Shown here: positions 17,294-29,400 of the stretch, one piece after another
How the letters are laid out: every line of letters begins with the position of its first letter
How positions within the stretch are numbered: position 1 is the stretch's first letter
Assembly (NCBI RefSeq): GCF_003269035.1
Contig: NZ_QLTK01000005.1
Coordinates: 62,001-126,000, forward strand
Length of the DNA stretch: 64,000 nt
Origin: Paraburkholderia bryophila
GTDB taxonomy: Bacteria > Pseudomonadota > Gammaproteobacteria > Burkholderiales > Burkholderiaceae
Reading direction: 5' to 3'
Program-made: the position numbers and the translations under genes
The notes under the pieces: generated by a model
What the model was told of the DNA's origin: nothing
What the model saw: only the letters and a program-made list of their open reading frames with translations
The model's database searches: none

Positions 17294-19464
17294 TGATATC
17301 GGGCCGTTCCTATCACGGATCTGTCCGAGCCGAAATAACACTGCATGCCGCTGTTGCAATACGCGATGTACTGACGGTTGAACAGATTGTTTGCGTTGAC
17401 TGCGAAGCGCCAGTTACGGATGTCGTAGTGGACCGCCGCATCCACGAGGAAATGGCTTGGCACCTTGAACGTGTTGCCCGGATCGCCGTACGTCGAGCTG
17501 ATATAGCGCGCCCCGCCGCCGAAGCCGAGACCGCGCAGATTACCCGCGTGCAGCGTGTAGTCCAGCCAGAGCGACGCCATGTTGGTCGGATCGCCGCCCG
17601 GCGGCCGGCTGCCCAGCGGCAGCGACGAGTCGCCGGTTCCGGCCGCCGTGACCACCTGGTTCAGGAACGCATACGAGGCGATCACGTTGAGGTTGTCGCT
17701 CAGTGCAACGCGGGCTTCCGCCTCGAAACCGCGCGAACGGATCTCGCCAGTCTGATTCGTGAAACCCGGGTGGAGATTGTCCGCCGTCTCGACGTTCTGT
17801 TGGCGCAGATCGAATGCGGCCACCGAGAAGAACGCGTTGTAACCCTTCGGCTGGTACTTCACCCCCACTTCGTATTCCTTGCCGCGAGTCGGTTCGAACG
17901 GCGAACCGTTGAAGTTCGCGCCGGCATACGGCTGGAACGATTTCGCAAAGCTCACGTACGGCGCGATACCGGATTCGAACTCGTAGTTCAGGCCCGCGCG
18001 ATACGTGAAGGCGTGCTGCTGGCTATTCGTGCCGGCGCCGTCGAGCGTATTCGTGCCACGCACCCAGTCCTGGCGAACGCCGAGCGTCAGGGTCCAGCGC
18101 TTGTAGCGCAACTGATCCTGCGCATACAGACCCAACTGCGTCTGCGCGATGTTCTGCTTGGTGCTGTCGGTCACGTACGGCACGTTGCTGTAGTTCGGCG
18201 CGAAAATGTCGATCGTACCGAGCCCGAAGCCGCGGCTGATGCTGTCCATGACGCGCTCCACGTCGAAGCCGAACAGCACGGTGTGGTTGACCACGCCGGT
18301 GTCGAATTTGGCCTGGCCTTGCGTGTCGATCGTGATGTTGGTCAGGTGCTCGTCGTTGTTGTTGGTGAACAGCCCCGCCGTGCTGCCGTCGGGCGCCAGC
18401 GAGCCGAAGATCGAGTTCTGGTAGTACTTGATGTCCTGACGCAGATAGCGCACGTTCTGACGAACCGTGAAGGTGTCGTTGAACGCATGCTCGAACAGGT
18501 AGCCGATCGTGAACTGCTGACGCTTGAGGCGATCGGTGTCGGGATTGCCCAGGTAGTCGTGCGACGAAATCGTGCCGTTCGGATTCGGCAGCACCGTGCC
18601 GGAGGCCGGCACCGGGTTGAACAGACCGCCTTGCGGATCGTCCTGATAGCTGCCGAGCAGCGTGAAGGTCGTGTCCTTGTTCGGGCGGAACGTCACCGAC
18701 GGCGCGATCGCGATCCGCTGTTCCTTGACATGATCGGTTTGCGTATCGGAGTCGCGCACCAGACCCGTCACGCGGTACAGAATCGTGCCGTTCTTGTCGA
18801 CCGGGCCGCTCAGGTCGAACATGCCCTGGTAGCGGTTGTTGTTGCCGATCTGCATCTGCACTTCGTGGAACGGATACTCGGTCGGCAGCTTGCTCGACAT
18901 CAGCACGGCGCCGCCCGGGCTACCCTGCCCGTACAGCACCGAAATCGGGCCGCGGACCACGTCGATGCGATCGAGGAAGTACGGATCGATACGCGGCGAC
19001 GCATACCACGTCGTGCGCATGAGACGCATGCCGTCGAGGTAGGTGTCGTTGCCGAGATCGAAACCGCGCGCCGTGATCTGGTCGAAGCGAAGATCGTTGT
19101 CCTGAGTGGTGACGCCGGGCACGTAGCGCAACGCGGCATCCACCGTTTGCGCGGCCTGGTCGTCCATCTGCTGACGCGTGACGACGGATACCGATTGCGG
19201 CGTCTCGATCAGCGGCGTGTTCGTCTTCGAACCGGCGGTGCTGTGCCTGGCGACGTAGCCGAACGTTTCCGTGTCGCTCGTGGCCGGCGCCGTCACGACG
19301 ACGGCCGGCAGCGTGTTGTTACCCGTGTTGCTGCCGGTCGTATTGCCGGCTGGTGCGGTGGTCTCCGGCGCGGCCTGCGCATGAGCGGCAGCGGCGGCTG
19401 TTAGCCACACCGTTGCCATCGCCCATTGCATCCGCGTCATCCGATTCGTTCCCCGATCGCGCAT
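17287..19464 (-). CDS. TonB-dependent ferric-siderophore receptor
   Basis: An outer-membrane receptor of about 725 residues of the FhuA/FoxA/FpvA type. A signal peptide (MQWAMATVWLTAAAAAHAQA) precedes a plug domain with TPQSVSVVTRQQMDDQ near residue 85 and the conserved VVRGPISVLYGQGSPGG near 150. The barrel ends in the usual aromatic C-terminus (ARYQW). There is no extended N-terminal signalling domain, so it is not an obvious FecR/ECF-coupled transducer. Start ATG at 19464 with AAAGG nine bases upstream; ATG at 19440 or 19431 would shorten the leader. A Fur box lies 45 bases upstream. It is the first gene of the uptake/export operon and probably the cognate receptor. Confidence 0.93.
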   Translation of the reverse strand: MRDRGTNRMTRMQWAMATVWLTAAAAAHAQAAPETTAPAGNTTGSNTGNNTLPAVVVTAPATSDTETFGYVARHSTAGSKTNTPLIETPQSVSVVTRQQMDDQAAQTVDAALRYVPGVTTQDNDLRFDQITARGFDLGNDTYLDGMRLMRTTWYASPRIDPYFLDRIDVVRGPISVLYGQGSPGGAVLMSSKLPTEYPFHEVQMQIGNNNRYQGMFDLSGPVDKNGTILYRVTGLVRDSDTQTDHVKEQRIAIAPSVTFRPNKDTTFTLLGSYQDDPQGGLFNPVPASGTVLPNPNGTISSHDYLGNPDTDRLKRQQFTIGYLFEHAFNDTFTVRQNVRYLRQDIKYYQNSIFGSLAPDGSTAGLFTNNNDEHLTNITIDTQGQAKFDTGVVNHTVLFGFDVERVMDSISRGFGLGTIDIFAPNYSNVPYVTDSTKQNIAQTQLGLYAQDQLRYKRWTLTLGVRQDWVRGTNTLDGAGTNSQQHAFTYRAGLNYEFESGIAPYVSFAKSFQPYAGANFNGSPFEPTRGKEYEVGVKYQPKGYNAFFSVAAFDLRQQNVETADNLHPGFTNQTGEIRSRGFEAEARVALSDNLNVIASYAFLNQVVTAAGTGDSSLPLGSRPPGGDPTNMASLWLDYTLHAGNLRGLGFGGGARYISSTYGDPGNTFKVPSHFLVDAAVHYDIRNWRFAVNANNLFNRQYIAYCNSGMQCYFGSDRSVIGTARYQW

Positions 19465-19509
19465 CTCCAAACCCTTTCCAAGAGTAATTTACTGATGTCC
19501 AACTTAAAT

Positions 19510-19528
19510 AATAATGATAATCGTTCCT
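19510..19528. promoter_or_regulatory. Fur box between TonB receptor and AraC regulator genes
   Basis: AATAATGATAATCGTTCCT matches the 19-base Fur consensus GATAATGATAATCATTATC at 14 positions, including an unbroken 12-base core. It lies 45 bases before the receptor start and 126 before the AraC start, so it can repress both divergent units when iron is plentiful. Confidence 0.75.
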
Positions 19529-19654
19529 ATTCCGGTTCGTAATTACTTGCGGAAAGAAAACGGACATGGAATGATAAGTTCGGTTGGAACACGCTGTCTT
19601 GCCAACAAACATCGCGAAACGGACAAGTTTTGGCTGGCAGCTATCAGGGAAAAT

Positions 19655-20440
19655 ATGGATCCGATCTGGAGAGAACAATTCGGTTTTGAGTATCGACGGC
19701 AACCGCGCCCGGTCATGGCGCGCGGTTCGGCGTACGCAAACGGGCACCGCGAAATCTGGCACTCGCACGAGCAGGCACAGCTGTTTTATGCGGTGGAAGG
19801 CGCGGCGCGGGTGCTCACGCCGAAAGGAAGCTGGATGCTGCCGCCAATGCGCGCCATCTGGCTGCCGCCCGCCGTCGACCATGAAATCCACGCGATCGGC
19901 GAGGTCAATTCCTACAGCGTGTATCTGGAGCCCGACGCGGCGCCGTGGCTATGGCCGGCCTGCCGCGTGGTGCGGGTCAAGCCGCTGATGCACGAGTTGA
20001 TCATGGCGCTGGCGCAAGAGCCGCCCGAATACGGCACGGATAGCCTCGGCGCGCACATCGCGCCGCTGTTGCTGACGGTGCTGCGCGACGCGGAAGCGAC
20101 CACGCAAGGCGGCTTGCCGCTACCGAGCGATCGCCGCTTGCGGGCGATCTGCAGCCAGTTGCTCGCCGCGCCCGCCAACGACGACACGCTCGACGAATGG
20201 AGCGCGAACGTCGGCGCCAGCGCGCGCACGCTCGCGCGTCTGTTCCGCCAGGAAACGGGCTTGACGTTCGGACAATGGCGCCAGCAGTTGCGCCTCGTCG
20301 AAGCGATGTCGCGGCTGGCCGTCGGCAGCCCGGTGTCGAAGGTCGCCGAGGAACTCGGCTATCAGAGCAGTAGCAGTTTCATTGCGATGTTTCGCCGCGA
20401 GATCGGCGAGACGCCGCAACGGCTGCTCAGGCGAAACTGA
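19655..20440 (+). CDS. AraC-family transcriptional regulator of the siderophore locus
   Basis: A 261-residue regulator. The N-terminal part is a cupin-like sensor (HREIWHSHEQAQLFYAVEGA, WMLPPMRAIWLPPAVDHEI). The C-terminal 100 residues carry the double helix-turn-helix of AraC (ARTLARLFRQETGLTFGQW, SKVAEELGYQSSSSFIAMF). This N-cupin AraC subgroup includes regulators of uptake and efflux genes. Start ATG at 19655 is supported by CAGGGA eight bases upstream; the frame is open back to 19514. It is divergent from the TonB receptor and shares the Fur box, as siderophore-responsive AraC activators such as PchR and AlcR do. The ligand is unknown. Confidence 0.88.
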   Translation: MDPIWREQFGFEYRRQPRPVMARGSAYANGHREIWHSHEQAQLFYAVEGAARVLTPKGSWMLPPMRAIWLPPAVDHEIHAIGEVNSYSVYLEPDAAPWLWPACRVVRVKPLMHELIMALAQEPPEYGTDSLGAHIAPLLLTVLRDAEATTQGGLPLPSDRRLRAICSQLLAAPANDDTLDEWSANVGASARTLARLFRQETGLTFGQWRQQLRLVEAMSRLAVGSPVSKVAEELGYQSSSSFIAMFRREIGETPQRLLRRN

Positions 20441-20496
20441 GCGTGCGTTGCGGCGTGTAGGTGGTGAACGCGCGGCTGGCGTTCAACCGTTGCCGC

Positions 20497-23400
20497 TCAG
20501 CGGCGCGCCGTGAACCAGGCACGCAACTCGTCGTGAAGCAATGCTTGCCTCAGGATGGTCGAGTGCGACGCGCTCACCAGCGTCTCCCGGTATTGGCCCG
20601 CGGTGTGATGAGCCCAGTCGAGACGACGCTCGGCTCCCACCTCGCTTTGCGCGGCCCGCCATAACGTGATGGGTGCGACGATGCGCGGCAACGCGTGGGC
20701 GCGGAGCAATTCCACGTGGTACGCGTCGACACGCATGGCCAGCCGCAACGCGCGCGAAAACGCAGGCAGGTCGGCGGATTCGCTTTCGACTTCGCGAGGG
20801 TCCGCGTCCCTTTCGGCCGAAGGCGGCAAGCTGAAATGCGAGGCCGTATCGCCAAGACCGACCAGGTCGACCGTCTCGCCCTGCGCTTCCAGACAGGCCG
20901 CCATCGCCACGGCGACCCGTCCGCCGAAGGACCAGCCGAGCAGCCGGTAAGGGCCCTGCGGCTGCACGGTGCGGATTCGTTCGACGTAATCGCGCGCGAG
21001 CGCCTCGAAGCTTTCCACCGACCATGCGCTGTCGGAGAACATCGGCGACTGGATCGCGTAGACGGTGGCTACGCCGTTGAGCGCTTCCGCGAGGTAACTG
21101 TATTCGGCGACCAATCCGTATCCGGGATGGATACAGAAAAGCCGCTCGGGCGCGCGCAGGCTATTCAACGCGAGAAGGCCGGCCGGGAGTTGTCCTTCCG
21201 CGCGGACCGAACGCGTGACGTTGACCGCCGACTCGGCATTGAAGCGTTGAACCCAGATACCCGATTCGTCATCGTCGTCGACGGCGTAGCGCGACGAGAA
21301 AAGATGCGGCTCGGCTGGAGTCGAACGCTGCACGGAAACGCCTAGGCTCTCGATCATCGCGTGCAGGTTGTGCCGGAAGCCAGCCGCACACGCTTCGATT
21401 TCCTCTTGCGTGAGATGCGGCGTGCGGTAGCGCCAGCTGATCTGCAATTCGCCGCCGGCCACCAGCGCGTCGAGTTGCAACACCTTGATCTGCGCGTCCT
21501 GCAGGTCCGCTTGCACCGATTCGCCGCCCGCTTCGTCGGCGAACGCGAAGCGCGATGAATCGGGCAGGCTCGCGTCGAACTGGCCGAGATAGTTGAAGCC
21601 GACCCGCGCGCGCGGCAGGCCTGCGAGGGCTTCGTGCACCGTCGGGTCGATAGCGCCACGCGCTTCCAGCAGCCCCCAGTGCAGCCCGCGCTGCGGCACG
21701 GCGGCGAGCGACGTGCGCACCGTGTGCAGCGTGTGCGTCGTGTCGGTCGCGGCTTCGAAGACCACTGGATAGCGCGTCGTGAACCAGCCAACCGTGCGCG
21801 TCAGATCGATGTCGTCGAGCACGTCCTCACGGCCGTGGCCTTCGAGTTCGATCAGCACCCGCGACTGGCCACTGCGTTGCGACAGGGTTTGCGTGAGCGC
21901 GGCCAGCAGCAGCACTTCTGGCGTCAGGCCGGTATTGCGGGCGCTGTTGTAGAGCAGCGCCGAGGTGGTGGGGGCGTCAAGACGCAGCGTGTGGGTTTGG
22001 GTCGCGTGGGTTTGCGTCACCCCGCTTTGCGTCGTATCGGTTTGCGTCGTATCGGTTTGCGTCGCACCGGTTTGCGTCTCACCCGTTTGCGTCACACCCA
22101 TTTGCGTCGCGTGGGTTCGCTCAGCACCGCTTTGCACCGCGTCCTGCGCCGCCGTCCGCAACGGCGGCCACGGCATCACCCCCGTCAACCGCTGCTGCCA
22201 CCAGCCCAGTTCCGCCAGCCGCTCGGCACGCATGCCGTACTCCTGCTGACGCACGCTCCACACGCTGAACGGCGTGCTGCGTGCGCCCATCCCGATCGCC
22301 TCGCCGCGCTCCGCCTGCTCATAGGCCTGCTGCAACTGCTCGAGCAGGATGCGCCACGACACGCCGTCGACCGCCAGATGATGGATCGCCAGCAGCACCC
22401 GCTGGCCATGACGGCCCACGTCCAGACACGCCGCCTTCAGCAGCGGACCGTTGCCCAGATCCAGTTGCCGTTGCACCTGCGTGCAGGCCTCGTACAACGC
22501 CTGTTCCCAGCCCTCGGCGTCGCCCACGCTGATCCGTTCGACCAGACCCGTGGGAGGCATCGCATCCGCAGCATCCGATGCCACCGCCACCGGCACCACC
22601 CGCTGCGTCCAGCCCCCCGTCCCCGCGTCGCGCACAAACCGCAACCGCAGCGCATCGTGCTGCGCCACCAGCGCCTGCAACGCACGCTCCAGCAGCGCCT
22701 CATCCAGACTCCCGCGCACCCGCAGCAGCACCGCCTGATTCCAGTGCGACGGCGCCTGCGCGAACCGTTCGAAGAACCACTGCTGGATCGGCGTCAGCGG
22801 CACCGCGTCGTGCACTTCAGCCTGCCCCGCCCGCGACCCTTCACCTTCCCCCTCACCCGACTCCGCCAGCACCACCGCCACGCGCGCCTGCGCCTCGATC
22901 GTCGGATGATCGAACACCTGCTTGGGCGTCAGCTTCAGCCCCATCTGTCGCGCCTTCGCGATCAGCTGCAGGCTCACGATCGAATCGCCCCCCGCCTCGA
23001 AGAAGTTCTGCGTCACGCCAAGCTGCTGCGCTTCGCGCCCCAGCACCGCCGCCCAGATGTCGCGCAACCGCGCCTCGCGCTCACTACGCGGGGCCACGCT
23101 CTGCACCTCCTGATCCTCGCGCGGCGCCGGCAACGCGCCCCGGTCCAGCTTGCCGTTGGCCATCACCGGCAGCTGTGCGAGCTTCATCCAGCCGCCTGGC
23201 ACCATGTACCCCGGCAGACGCGCCTGCAACGCCGCCTGCAGCTCGCCCGCCTGCGCCTCGCCCACCCAGTACGCCACCAGCCGCCGACGCTCGCCCTCCC
23301 CACGCAGCGCCACGACCGCCTGATCCACCCCGGCACAGCCGCGCAGCTGCACTTCGATCTCGCCCAGCTCGATCCGGTAACCGCGCAGCTTCACCTGCTG

Positions 23401-26400
23401 GTCCAGCCGGCCCAGATACTCGATGCAGCCATCCGCCCGCAGACGGCACAGGTCGCCGCTGCGATACAGCCGCTCGCCGTGGCCGTACGGCGACGGCACG
23501 AAGCGCTCCGCAGTCAGTCCGGCGCGGCCCAGATAGCCGCGCGCGAGCGAATCGCCGCCGATGCACAACTCACCGAGCCCGCCCACCGGCACTTCGTTGC
23601 CATCCGCGTCCAGCACGCACACACTGCGTCCCGGATACGCGACACCGATCGGCGCGCTCACATGGTGGATATCTTCGGGCTGCGTGCGTCGATACAGCGC
23701 TGCGACGCTCGTCTCGGTCGGCCCGTACAGATTGTCCAGCCGCACCGATGCGAGACCACCCCGGAACCAGCGCGCCAGCGCATCGCCCGGCAGCCCTTCG
23801 CCGCCCACCGTGATCTGCCGCAGCGCCGGCAGCGATTCACGCGAAGGCGCCTCGCCCAGCCACTGCTGCCACAGCGCGGTCGGAATCCGCGAGAACGTCA
23901 CCCGATGCGCCGCGAGGGCGCCGCTGAGCGCCTGCAGGTCCCACGCCGACGCCCCGCGCATGCAGACGCGCCCGCCCATCAGCAGGGCGGGGAGCAGTTC
24001 GTGCAGCGCCACGTCGAAGTTGATCGTCGACGACTGCAGCAGCGTGTCCTGCGCCGAGATCCCGTACGTCCCGATGAAGTCGTCCAGGTGCAGCGCCAGC
24101 GAACGCTGGCTCACGGCCACGCCCTTGGGCCGCCCGGTCGAGCCCGACGTGTAGATCACGTACGCGAGCTGCTCAGGATGGATCGATGCGGTACGCTCGC
24201 GCAACGCGCTCAGCGCACCTTCCTCCAGCCCGGCTCGGTCATCAGGCTCAGCGCCTTCCCCAGGCCCGGCGCCTTCATCCACGATCCGCACCTGCGCGCA
24301 CCCTTCAAGCACCGGCGCCAGCCGCGCCGCGCTCGCCGCGTCGACGATCACGCAGCGCACGCCCGCGTCCTCGATCATCTCGCGCAGGCGTCCTTCCGGA
24401 TAGGCCGGATCCAGCGGCACCTGCGCAGCGCCCGCCTTCCAGATCCCGAGCAGCGCCGCGGCGAGCCCCGCCGAGCGCTCCAGACACACCCCCACCCGAT
24501 CCTCGTGCGCTATCCCGGCCTGCATCAGCGAGACACCGAGCCGGTCCGCCCAGCCATCCAGTTGCGCGTAGCTCACGCGCTCGTCCTCGCAGATCAGGGC
24601 AAGCTCCGCGCTGCAGGAGCGGGCCCGCGCCTCGAAGCGCGACACCGTCGACGCATACGGATAAGCAACCCGTTGCGCCACGCTCGACGCCCCCGCGCCC
24701 TCGTCCATCGACAGTTCGCACAGGCGCCGTTCACCCGCCTCGCAGATCTGCCTCAGCAGCGACACGTAGTGGCTACTCAGGCGCTCGATCGTCGACGCAT
24801 CGAACAACGCCGCATTCCACGACCACTCGATCTCGACGCCCTCACGCGGCAAAATCGACAGCGTGAGCGGGTAATGCGTCGGGTCCACCGATTCGTTGGC
24901 GACAATTTCCAACGCGCCGCGTTGATCGCGCGCGCCTTCATCGATCGGATAATTTTCGAACACCAGCAGCGAGTCGAACAGCGACTCGCCGCCCTGCCCC
25001 GCCCATTGCTGAATTTGCGCGAGCGGCGTGTGTTCGTGCTGACGCAGCGCGACGTTTTGCTCCTGGATGCCGCGCAGCCAGCCGGCTACGCGCGCATCCG
25101 GTCGCGCGTCTACGTAGAGCGGCAAACTGTGAATGAACAGTCCGAGCATCTGCTGCGAACCGCGCAGTGTGGCCGGACGACCCGACACCGTTACGCCGAA
25201 GGCGGCCTGCTGCCGATTGCCGTAACGCGTCAGCAACAACGCCCATGCGCCCTGCACGATCGTGTTCAAGGTCACGCCGAGCGTGCGGCCAGCCTGCGAC
25301 AGCACGGCGCAAAGCGCGTCGTCGAGCACGACGCGCCGCTGCGCGATACCCGTCCCCGGCACGGCCGGCCGGCCCACGCCGGCCTGCAACTGCGCGGGTT
25401 CATCGCGGCGCGCGAGCTGTTCGCGCCACCAGCTTTCACCGTCCGGTTGCGCCTGCAGCCAGCGGATGTAATCGTGAAAACGCGGCGCGGGCGCCGTCGC
25501 CGTTTCGGCTTCGCCGGCGGTCAGCGCGCGGTAGGTCTGCGCCACTTCCGAGAGCAACTGCGCGCTGCTCCACCCGTCCATCAACAGATGATGGTGGGTC
25601 CAGACGAGATCGTGCGCGCCATCCGGACGTTCGAACAAGGCCACGCGCATCAGCGGTGCTGCGTCGAAGCGAAAGCCCTTGCGCAGATCCGCGTCACGCC
25701 ATTGTGCGAGCCGCAGCGCGTACGTGTCGCTATCCTGCGCGTTCAGGGACACCCGTTCGAACGGCAGGCTCACCGCCCGCCTCACCACTTGCAGCGGCGC
25801 GCCGTCGTGCTGCCAGAAAAACTGCGTGCGCAGAATGTCGTGCCGCGCAACCGCGCGTTGCCACGCGCTGTCGAGCGCGGCAACGTCGAGCCGACCGTTC
25901 AGCGTCAGATGCAACTGGTTCGTGTAGCTCTGTTGCGATTCGTCGATCAGGCTGTGATACAGAATGCCCTGTTGCAGCGGCGTGGCCGGGTACAGATCCG
26001 CGACATCGCCCGGCAGTTGCGCGGCGACTTCATCGAACTGCGCGCGCGTAAGACGTGCCAGTTCGAAATCCTGCCGCGTCGGGACGGCCTGCGCCGCTTC
26101 GCAATGGTCGACCAGGCGCCGCACGCGCGTTTCGAAATCGTCGACGAGACGCGCGATGGTCGCGTCGTCGATTGTCGCGGGACTGTAGCGCCAGGTCAGC
26201 GACAACCCTTCGTTCGCGATCAGGCCGTTGACGTCGATCGCATACGGCAGCGGCGAACCGGCGGCGAGCGGCGTGCCGCCCGCTTCGTCGGCAAAGCGGA
26301 ACTGGCCGTTCTGTTCGAGCGAGGTGTCGAAGCGCCCCAGATAGTTGAAGCTCACCTGGGCGCGCGGCAGATCGGCGAGCGGACGCGCGGCGTCGGTATG

Positions 26401-29400
26401 CGTGAGCCACATCCATTGAATGCCGTCGAAGCGCACGTCGCGCACCTGATCCTTGACGCGCAGCAGCGCCTCGGCGGCATCGTCCGGCGTGTCGATCCAC
26501 AGCGGATAGCGCGTCGTGAACCAGCCCAGCGTGCCGCTTAGATCGAGCTCGCCGACAGGATGCGTGCGTCCATGGCTTTCGACGTCGATCAGCGCGCCCG
26601 GCCGCTCGCGCCAGCCGCTCAAGGTTTGCGCGAAGGCAGTCAGCAGCAGTTCGTCGACGCGCAGCCGATAGGCGCGTGTCGCGTGGCTCGACAATCTGCG
26701 CGTCAGGTCGGCATCGAAGCGCGCTTCGCGCGTGCGGCTCGCGCCGAACGTCGCGGCGGACCCGGCATCTTTGGAGAGCGGCAACCAGGCGTCGGCAGCG
26801 GCGAGCGCTGCACGCCAGGCGGACGCGTCCGCCACGACTTCAGCCGAGGCGGCATGCGCGCGCTGCACGGCGACCCAGGCGCTCCACGGTGTCGGTGCGC
26901 CGGTCTCGTCTTTCGTGTCGTGCGGGTGAGCGAGCGCCGCGCTGTAATCGCGCTCCAGTTCGCGCAGCAGAATCCGCCACGACACGCCATCGACCGCAAG
27001 ATGGTGTACGACGATCAGCACGCGCTCGCCGTCGTCCATCGCGATGTGCAGCAGACGGCACAGCGGCCCACGTTCAATATCGAGGCTGCGTTGTGCTTCC
27101 TCGCAGCGTGCGTCGAGTCGCGCGGCGGCATCCGGCAGCGTGCGCAGATCGACGCTGTCGATTTGCGTGCCGCCGTCGAACGGCAGCACGCGTTGTTGCC
27201 AGCCGCCGGTTCCGTTGGGCGAAGTGTCCAACGTATTCGCCGCTTCGGCAGCGGTGGCTCCATCGCGCACGAAACGCAAACGCAACGCGTCGTGTCGCTT
27301 CTGCAAACGCTGCCATGCGCTTTGCAGCGCACGCGTGTCGAGCACGGCGTCCGAGCGCAGCAGCACCGCCTGATTCCAGTGCGATTCGCCGCGCGGATGC
27401 AGCTCGAAGAACCACGACTGGATCGGCGTCAACGGCATCGTGTCGTGACGTTCGACACTGGCCCGCGCGCGTGGCCGATCGCGCTGCGTATCGGCAACGG
27501 CCGCCAGCGCCGCAATGTTCGGATGCTCGAACAACTGACGCGGCGTGATGTCCAGACCCACTTCCTGGGCGCGCGCGACGACCTGCAAGCTGAGGATCGA
27601 ATCGCCGCCGACGCGGAAGAAATCGTCATGAGCGCCGACGCGTTCGAGGCCGAGCACGTCGCGCCAGATCTGCGCGAGCGCAAGTTCGGAAGGCGTGACC
27701 GGTTCAATGTGCTCGCCGGGTTCGCCGGCCCCTGGCGACTGCGGCGCGGGCAACGCCGCGCGGTCGAGCTTGCCGTTGTGCGTGAGCGGCAACGCGTCGA
27801 GCAGGACGTACGCACCCGGCACCATATGGGCCGGCAGCACGCCCGCCAGCGACGCCTCCAGTTGCGCAACATCGCACCCCTGGTTCGCACGCGGCACCAC
27901 GTAGGCCACCAGCGTGCGTCCCTCGTGCGCCAGCACGCGCGCTTCGCGCACCGACGGCAAGGCGGCCAGCGCCGCATCGATCTCGCCCAGTTCGATACGG
28001 AAACCGCGAATCTTCACCTGGGCGTCGTTACGGCCGATATAAACGATCTCGCCATCCGCTTCACGCCGCGCCAGGTCGCCCGAGCGGTACAGACGCGCAC
28101 CGTTCGGCGACCACGGGTCCGGCACGAAACGCTCCGCGCTCAGCCCCGGCCGTCCCAGATAGCCGCGCGCGAGTCCCGCACCACCCACATACAGCTCGCC
28201 GGTCGCGCCTCGCGGCACCGGATTCATGTCTTCGTCCAGCACGTGCAGCGTCAGGTCCGCGAGCGCCTCGCCGATCACGCTGCGCGCGCCCGCCCCCATT
28301 TCGTCGCGCGCGAGGCGGCGATACGTCACGTGGACCGTCGTCTCGGTGATGCCGTACATGTTCACCATCGCCGGCGCATGGGCACCGCCTGCCTCGATCC
28401 ACCCGCCGAGCAGCGACGGTTCCAGCTTCTCGCCACCGAACACGACGACACGCAGACGGTCGAGCGACGCCGCCCCAGCACGACGGCATTCCAGATCGTG
28501 CTGCATCAGCGGCACGAAGGCCGACGGCGTCTGGTTCAGCACCGTCACCTGCTGGTCGCGCAGCAGCGCGTGAAACGCTCGCGTGTCGCGCGCGCTCCAG
28601 TACGGCACGACCACCAGCCGCGCACCCTGCACCAGCGCGCCGAAGATCTCCCACACGGAGAAGTCGAACGCGTACGAATGGAACAGCGTCCACACGTCGT
28701 GCTCGTCGAATGCGAATTGCGCACGGGTCGCCGACAGCAGACGCGCTACGTTCGCCTGCGTGATGCCCACGCCCTTCGGACGCCCCGTCGAGCCCGACGT
28801 AAAAATCACATAGGCCAGCTGTTCCGGGTCGATGGCGACACCGCACGGTTCGCTGGACTCGTTGCCGACGTCGGCGACCTGAACGGGCTCGCAGCCTTTG
28901 AAGAGCGCACCGGCATCGTCCAGCACCACCCGCGTCACGTTCGCATCGGCGATCATCGCGCTCAGGCGCGCGGCCGGATACGACGGATCGAGCGGCACAT
29001 ACGCGCCGCCCGCCTTCAGCACCCCGAGCAGCGAGGCGACCAGCGCGCACGAACGGTCGAGGCTCACGCCGACACGCTCGTCGCGCTTTACGCCCAGCGA
29101 AACCAGACGATGTGCGATGCGGTTCGACCACGCGTCGAGTTGCGCATACGTGAGCGTTTCGCCGTCGCAGCTCACCGCGAGCGCATCGGGACGCAGTCGC
29201 GCCTGCGTTTCGATCGACACGCTCACCGGCTCGAACGCGAAGCCCGGCTGCGCAGCGGCGGTCGCGGTACCCCAAGACAAGGCGCTATCGGCCAGCACAA
29301 AGGCACCGATCCGGGTCTGCGGCGCACGCGCGGCTTCCTCGACAATCGCGACGTAATGCGTCAGCAAGCGCTCGACCGTCGCCGTGTCGAACACGTCGCT

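Noticed and set aside
9052..20440. ECF sigma factor or anti-sigma gene for siderophore control
   Set aside because: Looked for because Burkholderia siderophore loci often have one; none is present, and the receptor lacks a signalling extension. The AraC gene is the only regulator seen.
21989..22123. CRISPR array
   Set aside because: Units are 15 bp, contiguous without spacers, and keep the NRPS reading frame; this is a coding tandem repeat.
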